Shown here: in pieces, positions 45,240 through 57,410 of the stretch
Numbering within the stretch: the stretch's first letter is position 1
Layout: every line of letters starts with the position of its first letter
Assembly (NCBI RefSeq): GCF_000003815.2
Contig: NC_049987.1
Coordinates: forward strand, 1,448,065-1,512,064
Reading direction: 5' to 3'
Source: Branchiostoma floridae
Lineage: Eukaryota > Chordata > Leptocardii > Amphioxiformes > Branchiostomatidae
DNA length: 64,000 nt
The notes under the pieces: model-generated
Seen by the model: the letters and a program-made list of their open reading frames with translations, nothing else
What the model was told of the DNA's origin: nothing
Database searches by the model: none
Made by a program: the position numbers and the translations under genes

Positions 45240-45925
45240 CGAAGGTAGTTGAAGCGGTAGGCTCACGTAACGGAGAGCTTTAAGCAAGGTTAACGGAGCG
45301 CAGGGCGCAAAAACAACAGAAAGAGGCTTGCAAAATGAGGCACGCGAAAGTAACAGAGAGCTACGACGAGCGAAGCTATCGGAAAGCGGCGCACGAAGCT
45401 AACACACGGATGGCTACGAGCAAAACTAATGGGGATCGATGGCGAAGCTACCGGACAGCAGGGCAATAAGCTATGGAAAATAGGACACAAAGCTACAGGA
45501 GAGTGGGACACGAAGCTACAGGAGAGTAGGGCACTAAGCTACAGGAGAGTGGGGCACTAAGCTATGTAAAATAGCACACGAAGCTGCAGGTGAGTGGGGC
45601 ACGAAGCTACAGGAGACTGGGCCACGTAGGTACAGGAGAGTGGGGCACGAAGCTACAGGAGAGTGGGGCACGTAGGTACAGGAGAGTGGGGCACTAAGCT
45701 ACAGGAGAGTGCGGCACGAAGCTGCAGGAGAGTGCGGCACAAAGCTACAGGAGAGTGCGGCACAAAGCTACAGGAGAGTGCGGCACAAAGCTACAGGAGA
45801 GCGCGGCACAAAGCTACAGGAGAGCGAGAACGAAACTAACGGAGAGCGAGACGGAAAGTTAACGGAGCGGACACGAATCTTACGGGGAGCGGAGCATAAA
45901 GCTAACGGAGGGCATGGGCGGCAAA
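45240..45925. repeat. 23-bp minisatellite, right arm
   Basis: About 15 good units of CTACAGGAGAGTGGGGCACG plus AAG at 23-bp spacing (best between 45490 and 45830), with degenerate units on both sides. Read on the minus strand, this is the counterpart of the left array (TTCGTGCCCC-ACTCTCCTGTAGC against TTCGTGCCCC-GCTGTCCGATATC). Confidence 0.85.
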
Positions 45926-48054
45926 ATGGAAGTGAAACCTGCTGATGGTCCTCTAATTACGTAAAACGAATGAACCCCCAATCGGTTTTACGAATAATCT
46001 TAATAAGCGCGACATGTAAAATAAGTGCATGTGTTATCCGTAACTTACACACCACCAGAAGCCCAATTTCAATGCACAACGTCATGATGTTCTACAAACG
46101 CTTCTTGATAGTTTTCCCGATTAGGGTCGACAGAATACAGAAATATTCGCGGTAATTTTATGTTCGCGGTTATCTCAATGGCCACTTCACAGCTCACAAC
46201 GCTCAAACAACACAAAATGGGGATGGCAAAACCTCAACCTTGACGAACCTCCGAATGAAGTTGTTTTCATGTAAGCTAGTGTGATGAAATAAACAGCACG
46301 TCTGATTCAAATATACTAAAAAAACGGCCAAAAAAACGCACCGAACAATAACTTTCTGCACGAATGTTCATGATCTGGTTATTACACAGGGTTCTATGGT
46401 TACCACGCAGGTTTCCGTAAAATGATTCAAATATACTTCGAGTGCGCAGTCGATACTAATTACCGTTTTTGGATGGAATTCTGCCGCCGACAATACCTTT
46501 TAAACAAATGTTTTTTTTAGTGTAGACATTGCAAAAAACGGTGTATTACACATCACTCTCGGTCCCCCCTGCCCTCCCGCGGGTTTTATTGCTAATCAGC
46601 CTTCGGGCGGCAACCGGCCCTATCTGCCGATCAGGAAATAGGTGATAACTCGTGCTGTATCCTATAATTATCAAGACCAATATATCATGAAAAAATTAAA
46701 AGTTAATACCCATTTTAAAATATCGTGAAGTAGGAATAAAACTACACGGATGGAAACTGGGATGAGTACCCTGGGATCCAGTCAGGAACAGGTAGCTAGC
46801 AAGTTTTGTTCGGTGAGCCAAGGAAGTCAGCCCGCCGATCTCACATTACCGTTTCGGGGAATTTAAGAGTTATCGGTATCATTTGTACCTTATCGGGCTT
46901 AAACTCCCCGGGGCGCTAATAGGAGATCGGCGAGCCTAACTGTCTTGGGCCACCGAATAAATTGTCCTAGCTGTCCGATCCCGGCTGGCCCCCAGCGTAT
47001 AAGGTGAGGTACTCACCACTCCGAGTCACCTTTTGGTCCTCACAGCACGGACAAGCTCGGAAGAATGACCAAGACCACAGCGTTCTGACAAACTTATTTG
47101 TTGATGGTTCGGATGATTGACGTCATTCGTAATTGGAAGAAACTTGATTGGTTCACATCAACCGATGTCGTTTGCAAGGACAAGGTCGTTCAGTTTATTT
47201 ATCTATTTTTTTTTTAAATTTCCGCACAGATTTATAAAAAAATGAATCCTTTCACACTAGTTTCTGTCATATGGCGAGTGTTGTGAGTTTGGGGAGTGAC
47301 GTAACGCTAATTTTGCGTCACTTAGTAAAGATAAAAAAATTCTATACCACAGCTTTTGTTCTAAACTTTTATCTGCTTCGTCTTTTTACGCGATCCTAGT
47401 CTGAGATAATGACGTAAATGTTAGCTTTCCCCAAGTAGGTATAATTGCGGGCAAACATGTAACAAATTATCCAATGTATCACGGCTTTAATTGATCATTA
47501 TTGTATCTATATGTGATCTAGAAAACAGAAAATTGTTTACAATATGCCTAACAATGGTAAGGTGAATAACAGACATTTCCGCCTTCAAATCAAACACAAT
47601 GAGGAAACCAGTCACAGACAGATAATTTGCACTTGAAAAGACTCTCACACGGCTACCTCCGGCCTTCTCAATTATCGAATCATCAGATAATTAGAGATGT
47701 ACAAAGGAGCTTTTTGGTCAATAATTAAGCATCACCTAGAGCAAATCCGGACCCATCCCAAGCTCTGTTGTCAGACTAAAGATAAAGATTCCTAAAGGTC
47801 CACAACCTTAAGTTACCTTCTTCAAGAAATCCGTACACATATGCAACAGCTACCAGAAGAGGTCAACAACGTATATAGTGAGACGTTCCCAGATTTCTGT
47901 CAAAAGAACATGACCTTACAGGAACAAAAGTTGTAAAAGGGAATTGATCAGGAAGTTGGTTATCTGATGCTGAGGTCTTTAAAGGTCAGAATCCATTAAC
48001 TGACATGCGCAGTGGGTACATTCTCTACATGTAAGCATCTGACAACAGGACAGG
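45926..48054. other. Right-arm sequence without a gene
   Basis: Contains 47040-47290 and 47600-47800, which match left-arm blocks closely, and a fragment of MITE part A at about 46530-46640. No coding frame is conserved between the arms here. Confidence 0.5.
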
Positions 48055-49065
48055 TCAAAGACCTGCAATTAGATATTTCGTGAATCCATCATAACCTTCA
48101 CTGAACAACAATAAGAGACGCAGAGGGCCGAGTCCAACGTTCGGTTGATTTGATCGGATGACGTTCACATGTTTTGACACGATTAACCTTTCTTAAAAGT
48201 GAGGACCAAATTCTACCATGGCCAAGCGTACTGTTGTAACAAAAGCACAAACGGTTCTAAACTATCAGAATACACCTTTCTCACGCGGCCGCCGTGGTAG
48301 ATCTAAAACGAGTTCGATGAGGTAAACAAAAAACATCATACTGTACTGACTGTACAATTAATGATAGCCTGCCAGTTAGAAAAACAACCAATGAGATAAT
48401 GGCTGCATGCCCATGAAATATTTGCATCATTATGTATATTTTCATCTCTTATGGGACTATGGAATCAGTGTACACTACTCTCAACTGCTACATCTTTTAG
48501 TGCATAACCTTGGGTACAATAGTTATTATTTGATCTTTTTTTTTAAATTTGAGTAGCTGGGGGGGGGGAGTAAACAAGAGCTGATTTTAGAAATAAGTTT
48601 TGTCTGTTTGCCTCATTGACCTCGTGTTCGATCTATCATGGCCGCCGCGTGAGAAAGGTGTATAGAGATTTAAGCTGAGGTAACCCGCGTTGGTGACAGC
48701 TGACAGAAATTGACACAAAGAATTGGAAACAGATTAAAAGAGGGGCTGAAGGACAAATTAAGAGAGAGAGGGAGAAAGCGTCTAAGACAGGGAAAATTGA
48801 GAGATTGGGAAAGTGAGAGAGTGACAGAAATTGGAATTTTCATTATATATTCTGATACTAAGTACCACGTGTTTTTCCTGCAAACGTGTTTTTCTTGTGA
48901 CAGTGCAAATGACAGAAATTCGTCCCTCACCTTTAACAAAAGTATCTCTGGAGGATCTCAAAACCCGTCAAAACGTCATTCGGGATCAAAACAACCGAAT
49001 TATGAGATCGATTCTCGGCGTCTCTTCTTTGTTTAGTGATGGCCACGATGTTTTGTAAGGATCCT
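48055..49065. mobile_element. Foldback/TIR element (right arm)
   Basis: Starts GGTCAAAGACCTGCAATTAG and ends near GATGTTTTGTAAGGATC. The GGTGAGGGACGAA / TTCGTCCCTCAC termini are inverted as in 15060-15716. The middle contains an AG-rich tract (48730-48830) matching the CT-rich core of the left copy. Confidence 0.65.
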
Positions 49066-49940
49066 AGAAAAAAATATAGGTTCCTAAAGCTAATCCAAAG
49101 TAATACAATAATGATATAAAATGACAGGGGATTTAAATTCTTTTGCGGGTAAACAGGGCTTACTTTTTGAGAAAGTTAATACATCGCCTGAAGTAAATAC
49201 AGACGTGTCACAGGTTTCACATCTAGGCAATCTGAATTCTATTGTAAGGATGACACCTTCCTCAAACCACAAAAGCGATTTATGCGTGGATATGTAAAAA
49301 AATGACCAAAAAAGTAATTTCCAGGATAAAAGCGGCCAGCTCGAAGAAGGTTAAACAAATAACGTAAACACAAAATATTTAGTTTTGTTCTATCGCCTCT
49401 TCATTTTCACTTTAAAAAAAATGAGGATAAGCCTTAGTTTATACATGTAAAACCATTTGACTAGTCTGGGGTCTGGTCCATATCACAAATGAAAATTTGT
49501 CATATTTAATTACTAGGGTAATAGTTTATACAGCTATATATTTGAAATAAAATTCACAGTTGCCTTTATCCAGGACCCATTTATCTTTACATATATCAAC
49601 AGAGCAGGAAAAAGTACTTTTGAACATTATGCCTGATCATAAAAAAATTCAGTGGTGATTAAATATTTCCTATATCCACATCCATTTTGGCCATGACGTG
49701 AGAAACTGTTGTGCATTAGAAGAGATGTAGCCAAAAATTTGGAAATTCAAACAGGGATGACGAAATCAAAATAACATGTATTAAACACAAATTAAACAAG
49801 AAATGGAGAAGGGCGAAAAGAGCCTCCTGGCAATGACACTGTGAAATGCAGCGAATGTCGCACTAAGTGCCCGATTTTGAGTTAGATGATTGAAAGCAGT
49901 GGATGGAATTGAGACGAGTATGTGAGATAAGGTAACTTTG

Positions 49941-51577
49941 CCTTGAACTTTACATTACGTTTGGAGGTATAGGGAATTCGGCTCAACATTCCGAATTTCT
50001 TTTATTTATTTCTAATTGTGATAGTAAGACCCTTGGTGTGATGACGTTTTAAAGTGGAATGCGTGTAGTACATGGTAAAGCAAACTTATAATAACTGACA
50101 TGTTGATGTAGGATATGGTATGGATGTATGGTGACAGTGGATTTCATTGTTCTTCACCCCGACCAATCGAATGGGGACATCCCTCGCGGATGTGCACACT
50201 CCTCTAGAAAAGAGGACACTCCTCGACTTTCAAGGGGACGCTCTTCTGGGCAAGGGGATGTTCCTCCCTCAATTAGGGGACGCTCCTCCGGAAATGGTAT
50301 GGTTATCGGGAAAAGGGGACGTCTCTCCAGCACCCCCGCCGGCCCGTGGAATCGGCCGCTAACCCGACAAATCCCTTTCTAGTTCATCTAAATCACAACA
50401 TCCAAAACTTTAACCCCGTCAGTGCTCTCGACAAACATGACACCTCGCCAGGTAATGATAGTTTTTGATTAAAAATTGAGGCATGTTGGAAATAAAGCTG
50501 ACCGCCGGCAGAACATCACTTCTCTTCAGTGTTTTAATGGCGGCGTATCGCACGCCCGACAAGCACAACATCGAGTTTTAGCCTAAATATCCGCGTGCTT
50601 GTCGAGTTTTAAGGCCTCCCTCCCTAACACACGTACATGGGAGAAGTTTCTAACTCCCCGTTTTAGCCAAAATAATCATATTACGTCATAATGATATAAA
50701 CATTTCAGGAATTATAAAACTTGACGAGCATCTCCTGATAATTTTGTGTTCGTAAAATAAGCCGTTTTGAAATTACGAAGGGCAGACCGAATAAGCCAAA
50801 GGCCAGGGAAAGCCAAAAACAACAAGTAAAGGTGTCTAAAAAAGACACCTATAGGCGACGCATTTTAATGTTACTGACCCGCCCCGGGGTGTTTATGGTG
50901 AGCTTGAGGGGGGGGGGGGTATCTTGTTTGTGCGGGGTTGGTTCCTTAGGGGGGAGGGGCAAAAGTGGCCTTAAGGAGGGGCGAAAATATTCTGAACTTC
51001 TGATACTATTAGACAGGCAATTTTCTTATTATGACATTATCTTTGACTTTGGTTACAGTCCGAATTGTCAGTCGATCGATCCTTCAATCGATTGCAACAC
51101 GTGCAAACAAGATTTAAAACAGTACATGTACAAAACTTCAAGACTTGTATCAAGAACTTCCCATAACAATAATAGAGAGATTTAAAGCATTAAAAATTAA
51201 GGACTTAAATTGCTACTGCAACTGACGGCTTCAATCTATATAGGTCTCATTCGGTCAATATTGACCATGGCAAAATCCTAATTGATATCAGCCCTACAGC
51301 GTCGACTGTGGCTAAACAGCCCTATACGAGCATTACATTCTCTGCCACATAGGGCATATCTGCAAGCTGACTCAGGTCTGTTGTAGAGTTCTTTTCGCAG
51401 GATCCGCTTTCCTTCTGCCATACGCATCAGTCTGGTTTCTCCTGATTTCTCATAAAGAAGATAACCATAACAATAATGTAGAATTCTAAAGAATTAAAGA
51501 TTAAGGACTATGTGACATTATCTGACCGGTTCGGTCCATAAGAAGACGGATTATAGGATGCACAATATACAAGGTAA
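49941..51577. other. No gene supported; GGGGACG-rich array at 50165-50330
   Basis: Between 50165 and 50330 GGGGACGCTC(C/T)TC or GGGGACATCCCTC-type words recur about seven times at irregular spacing. The overlapping frames (50128-50382 and 50147-50362) are products of this array. The rest is AT-rich with no domain. Confidence 0.4.
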
Positions 51578-51830
51578 TTACGTCCATAATCTTCTGTCTT
51601 TCCTCAATATAAACGAGGGACATGATAATAAAAAGTGTAGATCATCTTCAACAGTATGTTTGCACATAGTATTATTGGTACAGAGAAAAATATGGTTAAT
51701 GTAGTTCTGAGCCTTCGTAGTTTTCAGGTCACGCTTCCGCATACCAAATGTATGCCAGATGGTACACCCTTGGGAAGGAGGCCCAAAGATCACGCCCCCC
51801 CCCCCCCAAAAAAAAACCTGAAACACCTAC
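51578..51830 (-). pseudogene. LINE C-terminal remnant
   Basis: The minus strand contains MCKHTVEDDLHFLLSCPSF and then RKDRRLW. This fits the LINE C-terminal pattern CxxC...(V/I)EDExHFLLxCPxY...R. Only about 80 codons are open, and a poly-G/C tract interrupts the 5' side. Confidence 0.5.
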
Positions 51831-52537
51831 TTTTCCCCTCCAGCTAAAATCGAACAGTCACGTGCCACCTCAAGTCTTGGTAAATAGCTAGAAGTGGCTC
51901 ACGATGCACGTGAGGACAAAGCCGAAAACAAATGACTACATGAACAACAGCGGGTGGAGCCAACAGGATCTACGTTTGATGATTTGATACCACCTACAGC
52001 CAGACAGAACCTGGCTGACACATATGTTACATGTACTATGCAGTCTATACTATCCAAGTATGCACAATTGTGTACATAAGCCTAACCATGTCTTACTCCA
52101 CAGATAGGGTAATTACAGACGGAAGCATGCGCTATACTACATCATATTTCATACATCATACTACTACATACAAGAGTAGCTCTCAGAGCATTGGCATCGT
52201 CTTGGGCAGTTCAAACTTGGCGCTCTACCAATTACTCATAGCTCTTCTCCCCAGTCATTGGTCAATGCTACATTCAAATGAACTTCCATAATATTATATG
52301 GTGTAGTCACGTGTCATATTCCTAAAATAGCCTAGTTACCCAGTAACATAAACATCTGGTACAAATACTCTATACGCCTTTTATCTTATCTGTCTCAGTC
52401 TGTCCGGCAAAGTAAAAAGAATAGACTGGACATATTTTTTGAACGTATTCGCCTTTTTCTTAGGCATTTTGGCATCAACAAAACTGGTACCTGTGAACTT
52501 GCTAATAAGGCTACCAAAGAATGATCATGAATGTCTT

Positions 52538-52845
52538 ATGTTACGGTCACATTTCCCAACCGGAAGTTACCGGAATAAAAAAAAAATAAAGCTACATTTA
52601 TGAAGGATAGACATCCAAATTAAAAAGTAAAGCTGTTTATGGTCGTTTATCAGTTCACAAATTATGGCCAGTACTTATTTTCTTTGCATTTTGTGTGTTT
52701 TAGGCCCTCTACATACTTTTTATTTGTTCACGAGAGCTGCCCAATCGGACCCCGGGTTGGAACTGTTACCGTAAAACTACCCCCAGCTTGAGGAGCGAAA
52801 GTTGCCTGGTCGGTTCCCGTTTGGAAATGTGACCGTAACATTACC
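52538..52845. mobile_element. Small MITE/foldback with ~24-bp inverted termini
   Basis: ATGTTACGGTCACATTTCCC at the left and its inverted copy (GGAAATGTGACCGTAACAT) at the right. A second, imperfect inner copy (GGTTGGAACTGTTACCGTAA) lies at 52750. No ORF of its own; the minus-strand 102-codon frame reads through the right end. Confidence 0.65.
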
Positions 52846-53049
52846 CTTATTTTTGAGGAGCTGTTGAAGATCTTGTTTGAGAGATTTATTAATTCTTTTG
52901 GCAAATCTTTTAACCAATATTGTGTTGACCCTTTCACCTCACCTAGTATTAGGCCACAGTAAGTAGCTATTGTGGATGACATCAGCGCGAATACAATGTT
53001 TTGAATGGAATGAATGAGAGCCGATCTAAGTGACAAAAGTTTTACTCAT

Positions 53050-53806
53050 TGTGGCGCCCCTTTGTAATCAGTCCATCTGCATAATTCATCTCAGTTCGGG
53101 ATGTTAGCCAGACCATGGCCACATGGGGTCGGCGTCATTGTCTTGGTGATGTCGGAATTTCTTAGTAATCGGTGACATCCCTAATTGATCTGAGCCGAAA
53201 TGCCGCCGTGCTAATCAATGCCAAAAACATCCCTTTGTTTATTACCGACAGAACTCCGTATGTGGCCCGGCCGCTGGCACGGCAAGGTGCCACGGTACCG
53301 CTAAAGCGGTCATTACAGCAGCGCATCTCGTGGCATATGCATCGCAGACTTTTCGCTCTGAAATTTCTCGAGTTTTCGCTTAAGTCTTTCCTCTAACCTT
53401 GTCGGACGATTTGAACACGCTTGTCCCTAGTTTCATCTTGCTGGCCAAGCCACCACGTATACGCCCCGTCGGCGGAAACCGCTTCCCGTTCAGCGGAGCC
53501 AGCGCGCCAAGACCCCGTAAACGTCGGCCCGTACCCGGAGCCAGTCAGCCTGGTCTCCGTCGGATCATTCTTCGGTACCGGTCAATCACGTCCCCGTTCC
53601 GGTGTCTCCCTACAGAGCCCTTGCGAGGCCCTTAACATAGGACACAACTTTCGCGGTCTCAAGCCGGATTTCCTCCGAACTTGTTCGTACATACCCGGCG
53701 GCATTGCTTGGACAGTGCTTTGACAACGTACTCCCAGACTGTTGACTTCCTGACCCTTCTTGACCCGTCTTCAGCTTAGAGAGGCAAACATCCGGTCAAC
53801 ACCGAT
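53050..53806. other. GC-richer stretch with overlapping short frames, no gene supported
   Basis: Three frames of 74 to 100 codons overlap at 53172-53723. They are Arg/Pro-rich and mutually exclusive and lack any domain, signal or splice junction pair. The base composition is higher in G+C than the surroundings. Confidence 0.3.
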
Positions 53807-53833
53807 CAAGGACGTTATGATATAACGTCCTTG
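53807..53833. repeat. Near-perfect 27-bp palindrome
   Basis: Arms CAAGGACGTTAT and ATAACGTCCTTG are separated by GAT. The palindrome is flanked by the direct repeat CACCGATCAA (53800-53809 region and 53834-53843). Confidence 0.85.
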
Positions 53834-54207
53834 CACCGATCAACTAGCCGAACCTTTCTTCAGTGACCGAACTCAACTCCACGGTGAGCTGCCATATTGT
53901 TGTATCTTGTTACAAACTTGTCCTTTCATGGATACTTCAACTACGAACATTGCCATTACCAGTTAAGTTAAGTTAAGTGAAAGGTTATGTTGAACGGGAA
54001 GACAACGACCTTAGTGATCGGACAGGAAATTTGATGGGATTTATCCGTGGATTCTTGTGTCTGGCTCCCAGTCATTTGCTCTGCATACGTCCACAGACTT
54101 GCGTCCTTGTCTAAAACTTCTGTGATGCCCACTCAACAGTCCTGTCATTTATGTTGTTATGGTTTATAACATTGCGTGCGTGTGTGTGTTCTCCCTCGAT
54201 CCATTTA

Positions 54208-54290
54208 CAGGCCGACCATACTTAACAAGAGCAATGATGACGATGTTCACTTGGACTCCACAACACCGCCACGCCACACACTGTGACTCT
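54208..54290 (+). other. Candidate terminal exon, copy 1 of a tandem set
   Basis: After a pyrimidine tract and TTTACAG the frame reads PTILNKSNDDDVHLDSTT, then PPRHTL and a stop. The preceding intron end (GTGTGTTCTCCCTCGATCCA) and the first codons are similar to copy 2. No upstream exon was found. Confidence 0.3.
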
Positions 54291-54490
54291 TTTTTCTTTA
54301 TTTGTGATATCTCAACAACAGCTCCTACAACATATCTTTAATAGCTGTGACGAGCACCCAAATAAACGTACAAAGACGATGACAAAGTTATGGGTGACTT
54401 TGGAATAAACCATTAGTGTCAGTATCAGTATATTCGTATAGTATATGAAACGGGCGATGTCATTTTTGTGTTCTCTCTCGATCCCAACAG

Positions 54491-54645
54491 ACTAACCATA
54501 CAGGACAAGAGCGACAACGACGAGATGTACCCGACACCCATACCTGTGTCCATCAGGACGAAACAGTTCCGTCACAAAGTCAGTCGAGTCCTTCCACTGC
54601 AAGCGCTGAGACGAGCTGTATCGCTGGAGGAGCCGGAATAGACGT
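54491..54645 (+). other. Candidate terminal exon, copy 2 of a tandem set
   Basis: After TTCTCTCTCGATCCCAACAG the frame reads LTIQDKSDNDEMYPTPIPVS and runs to RRAVSLEEPE and a stop (about 49 codons). It is the best-looking of three diverged tandem copies. The 3' sequence (to about 54900) is repeated at 54915-55280. Confidence 0.35.
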
Positions 54646-54914
54646 CTGTGCACCTTATAAAGTCGGGAAGGAGCTACGCATCACCCAGAACCGCACCGTC
54701 CACAGAAGGAAGACAATGAGAGGGTCTAAGGAATGCCAGAAAAGTAGCAGATCTGGAGCAGCAAATCGATTGCACTGCCACAACCACAGAAAACCTAAAA
54801 CTAGTTAGACAATTCACGGGCTGGTTTTGGCTGATTTATACCATGGATATGTATATATAATGTGTATATATTATAATAGTGGATTTTATATGAACAACAA
54901 AGAACCGTACATAA

Positions 54915-55280
54915 TTTTCCCACAGCGACGACGGACCTAATCAAACCGGAGGTGTATGTACTAATGAAGAAAACCAACATAAGAATATGCAGAAGTGGCC
55001 ATCGCTGTGAGGAGCCAGAATATACATTTGTGCGGCTTGAAAATTCTGAACACAACATCCAGAACAGCGCCATCTACAGAAGGAGGGCAACATAAGGGAA
55101 GTAGAGGCCAGTAGCAGAGCCAAGACGTACAACCGATAGATTGCGATCATACTTGTACATGTATAGATAACCTGACATGACACCAGTTATAGAATTCACG
55201 GATTGACTGATTGATTGACTGTTTATATCACGAATATGTATTTTAGTGTATACATTGTAGTAGTTGATTTTATAGGTATA
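54915..55280. repeat. Copy 3 of the terminal-exon/3' flank duplication
   Basis: The block with AGTGGCCATCGCTGTGAGGA, CAGAAGGAGGGCAACA, AATTCACGGATTG, ATATGTATTTTAGTGTATA and TGAATGGACCGTA parallels 54600-54905 at a period of about 383 bases. The coding part is degraded. Confidence 0.6.
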
Positions 55281-55631
55281 TGAATGGACCGTAGATGAAA
55301 TAACCGTTGTTTTGTGGTGTGACAAGACCTGTCTGTTTGATACGCCAAAATTTGACCACGAGATATAATGTATTTGTATGACAGAGAGTCAGAGAGTATA
55401 GTTCAGAAGAGAAAGAGAGATCCGCAGCTAAGAACGAGGTTAGCGAGGCCAGCATTACTAGTATATAGTAACGTCAAACCATCTTAACAGTCTCCCGTGC
55501 CCAGTGTACGGAAAACCTTGTCTCTGCGTCCTTCCTTTATTCTAGCTATGCTAGTCTTCAAAGCAGAATCTAAACAACTTGAAACCCATTGGTTTCATGG
55601 CTTGTTTGAAACATGTGACTTATTAACTTTT

Positions 55632-56070
55632 CAAAATCAGGCTTTACGTAACCAGTATCTATATAGCCGGTATAACCTGGTATAACAGTCCTTCGGCGTA
55701 ACACATCAGCTTCAATTCAAAACGACAACCACCTGAAAGCGCAACATTTCATATTTCATAAAAAGATATCGACAAAAATCTGTGACACATTGGTCTTATA
55801 TATTTTTTGACCTCGTGAAGCATATTATCCCACCTTATAAAAGCAAAGCTCAGAAGATATTGGCAAAAGTTGTGCTATATTTGGCCTTGTCTTCTTTAAA
55901 ACATCTTATTTTTCTACCACTCAAAATCAGGCTCTCTATGACTCCGAACGATAACCACTTCACAGCATTTCATTCTATATTGTAAAAAGCACAGGCTTAT
56001 AAAAGACATAACGGCAAAAAGCTGGGACATATTGGTTGCCATTGCAAATTCATAAAGCATGCGAAACATC
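55632..56070. repeat. Two diverged tandem copies of a ~290-bp unit
   Basis: TCAAAATCAGGCT, AACGA(C/T)AACCAC, GCA(A/T)CATTTCAT and ACATTGGT(C/T)...GCATA/GCATG landmarks occur in order at 55632-55830 and again at 55920-56065. Confidence 0.55.
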
Positions 56071-56231
56071 GTAATAATCTGTGTGTACGGCTTATGATAT
56101 GCAAGGAGCGCAGTCACTTCCGGCTATGTGAAAAGACCGTTCCCTTAAATCATTAATCCTGAAAACAAAGAATGCCTCAACAAAGGAAAAATAACAGCTA
56201 GAATAGTCTTCAATGACCACTGTATGGACGA

Positions 56232-56355
56232 CACCCCTATGGTTTAGCCAAAAATCAATTCCCAAGGGAATGCATTCGTGGAATTTTCAAAATTCTTTCA
56301 AAGCGATCGTAATACTGTAGAAAATGCCTCCGCCCCTGAGGCGTCGCCAAAAAAT
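56232..56355. repeat. Dispersed repeat, second copy
   Basis: Direct counterpart of about 12295-12405: GGGAATGC(A)TTCGTGGAAT and CTCCGCCCCTGAGGCGTCGCC are shared. Confidence 0.6.
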
Positions 56356-57129
56356 CTGGATAGTGTTAAGATAGGGTTAAGATGGACTGGATGTAAAATT
56401 AGTCTAACCATTAACATACAACATGTATTGGAAAGCCAAACAGAGACACAACCAAGTTGGAAACTTACCAATCGATTGATTGTTTTGTGAATTTGTTCCG
56501 GACCCCGCATTCAACAAGAACAATTTTGAAGAAAGGGGCCCTTGGTGTAAACTGTATGTTTTTTCGTGAAAGTTGCAACCTGTAGTACTTGTTTTCAAGT
56601 CATGCTGCCCTAGGCACTATGAGTGCCCCATAGCGGTTTCTTGGTAAACTACACCCCGATCTCTTTACTCCAAACAAAGCGGGGGTACAAGAGTGCAAAT
56701 TTCAACGTCCTCAGCTGTTTGATTAGCTGCAAGGCCCGGTACCGATGGTGTCAGGGGCTGAGTGGTACCTCGAGCTGAAGCCTTGTTGCTATTAAACAGG
56801 TTTTGTGTACATGAGCTTTGATTCTTCGATAAAAAGGCTGATAAGAGCAGTATTATTGGTCATCTGAGGTAATTTACATAAGCCAAGGCACACTCAGTCA
56901 GTCGCTACTCAGGACAGAGGTGAGTGCAGACCTGTGGTCATTTCTTTCTGGTTAGTACGCATTCCTTCCATCTTTCTGGTTACTGTAGGTATAAATGTTT
57001 TGTTGTTGTGCAGAGCAGTGTTGATCATGAGAGACTACTCTCACTTCGTAAACTAGCTGAATTGCGAGGAGCTTACAATAGGCGGGGCTAAATCCCAAGG
57101 GTCTGGAGAGGCTGCCATTCGGCGCTAAC

Positions 57130-57410
57130 TCAGACAAAAGGACTGTAGGTTTTGAACCACTCACACCGGAAAGGACCCCTACTCTTTTCGATAAGTGTGG
57201 CGGGTTCTTTAATTTGCTCGAGGTGTGGCTCTGCCCAAGCAAGGGACCCCCGTTAACGTTCTGACTGAGAAAATGAATACCTGGCTTTAATCAAGGCCGC
57301 CGCGGCACCTGAGTGAAAAAAACTGCCTTCCCAAGGGCACACGAACCGATGTACCAGAACCTCTGGGTTATGAATAGTACAATTCAGTTCAGTTACACCA
57401 TTTCCATTGT
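57130..57410 (-). repeat. SINE body, degraded third copy
   Basis: GGAAAGGACCCCTACTCTTTT is shared with the 5460 copy. GGCGGGTTCTTTAA, AAGGGACCCCCGTTAACGTT and CTTCCCAAGGGCACACGA are shared with the 13048 copy in the same order. The tRNA-like head is not recognisable. Confidence 0.55.

Larger units (their letters stand above)
38990..49940. repeat. Right arm of the large imperfect inverted duplication
   Basis: This is the reverse-complement counterpart of 13875-26970 in preserved order (see the left-arm entry for block pairs). It is about 2 kb shorter, mainly because it lacks the 671-bp foldback insertion and has a shorter minisatellite array. Confidence 0.85.

Noticed and set aside
52728-53036. 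102-codon minus-strand frame
   Set aside because: It begins in the inverted terminus of the MITE at 52538-52845 and has no domain.
53172-53723. Three overlapping GC-rich frames (74-100 codons)
   Set aside because: Mutually exclusive, no domain, no junctions. Openness fits the local GC content.
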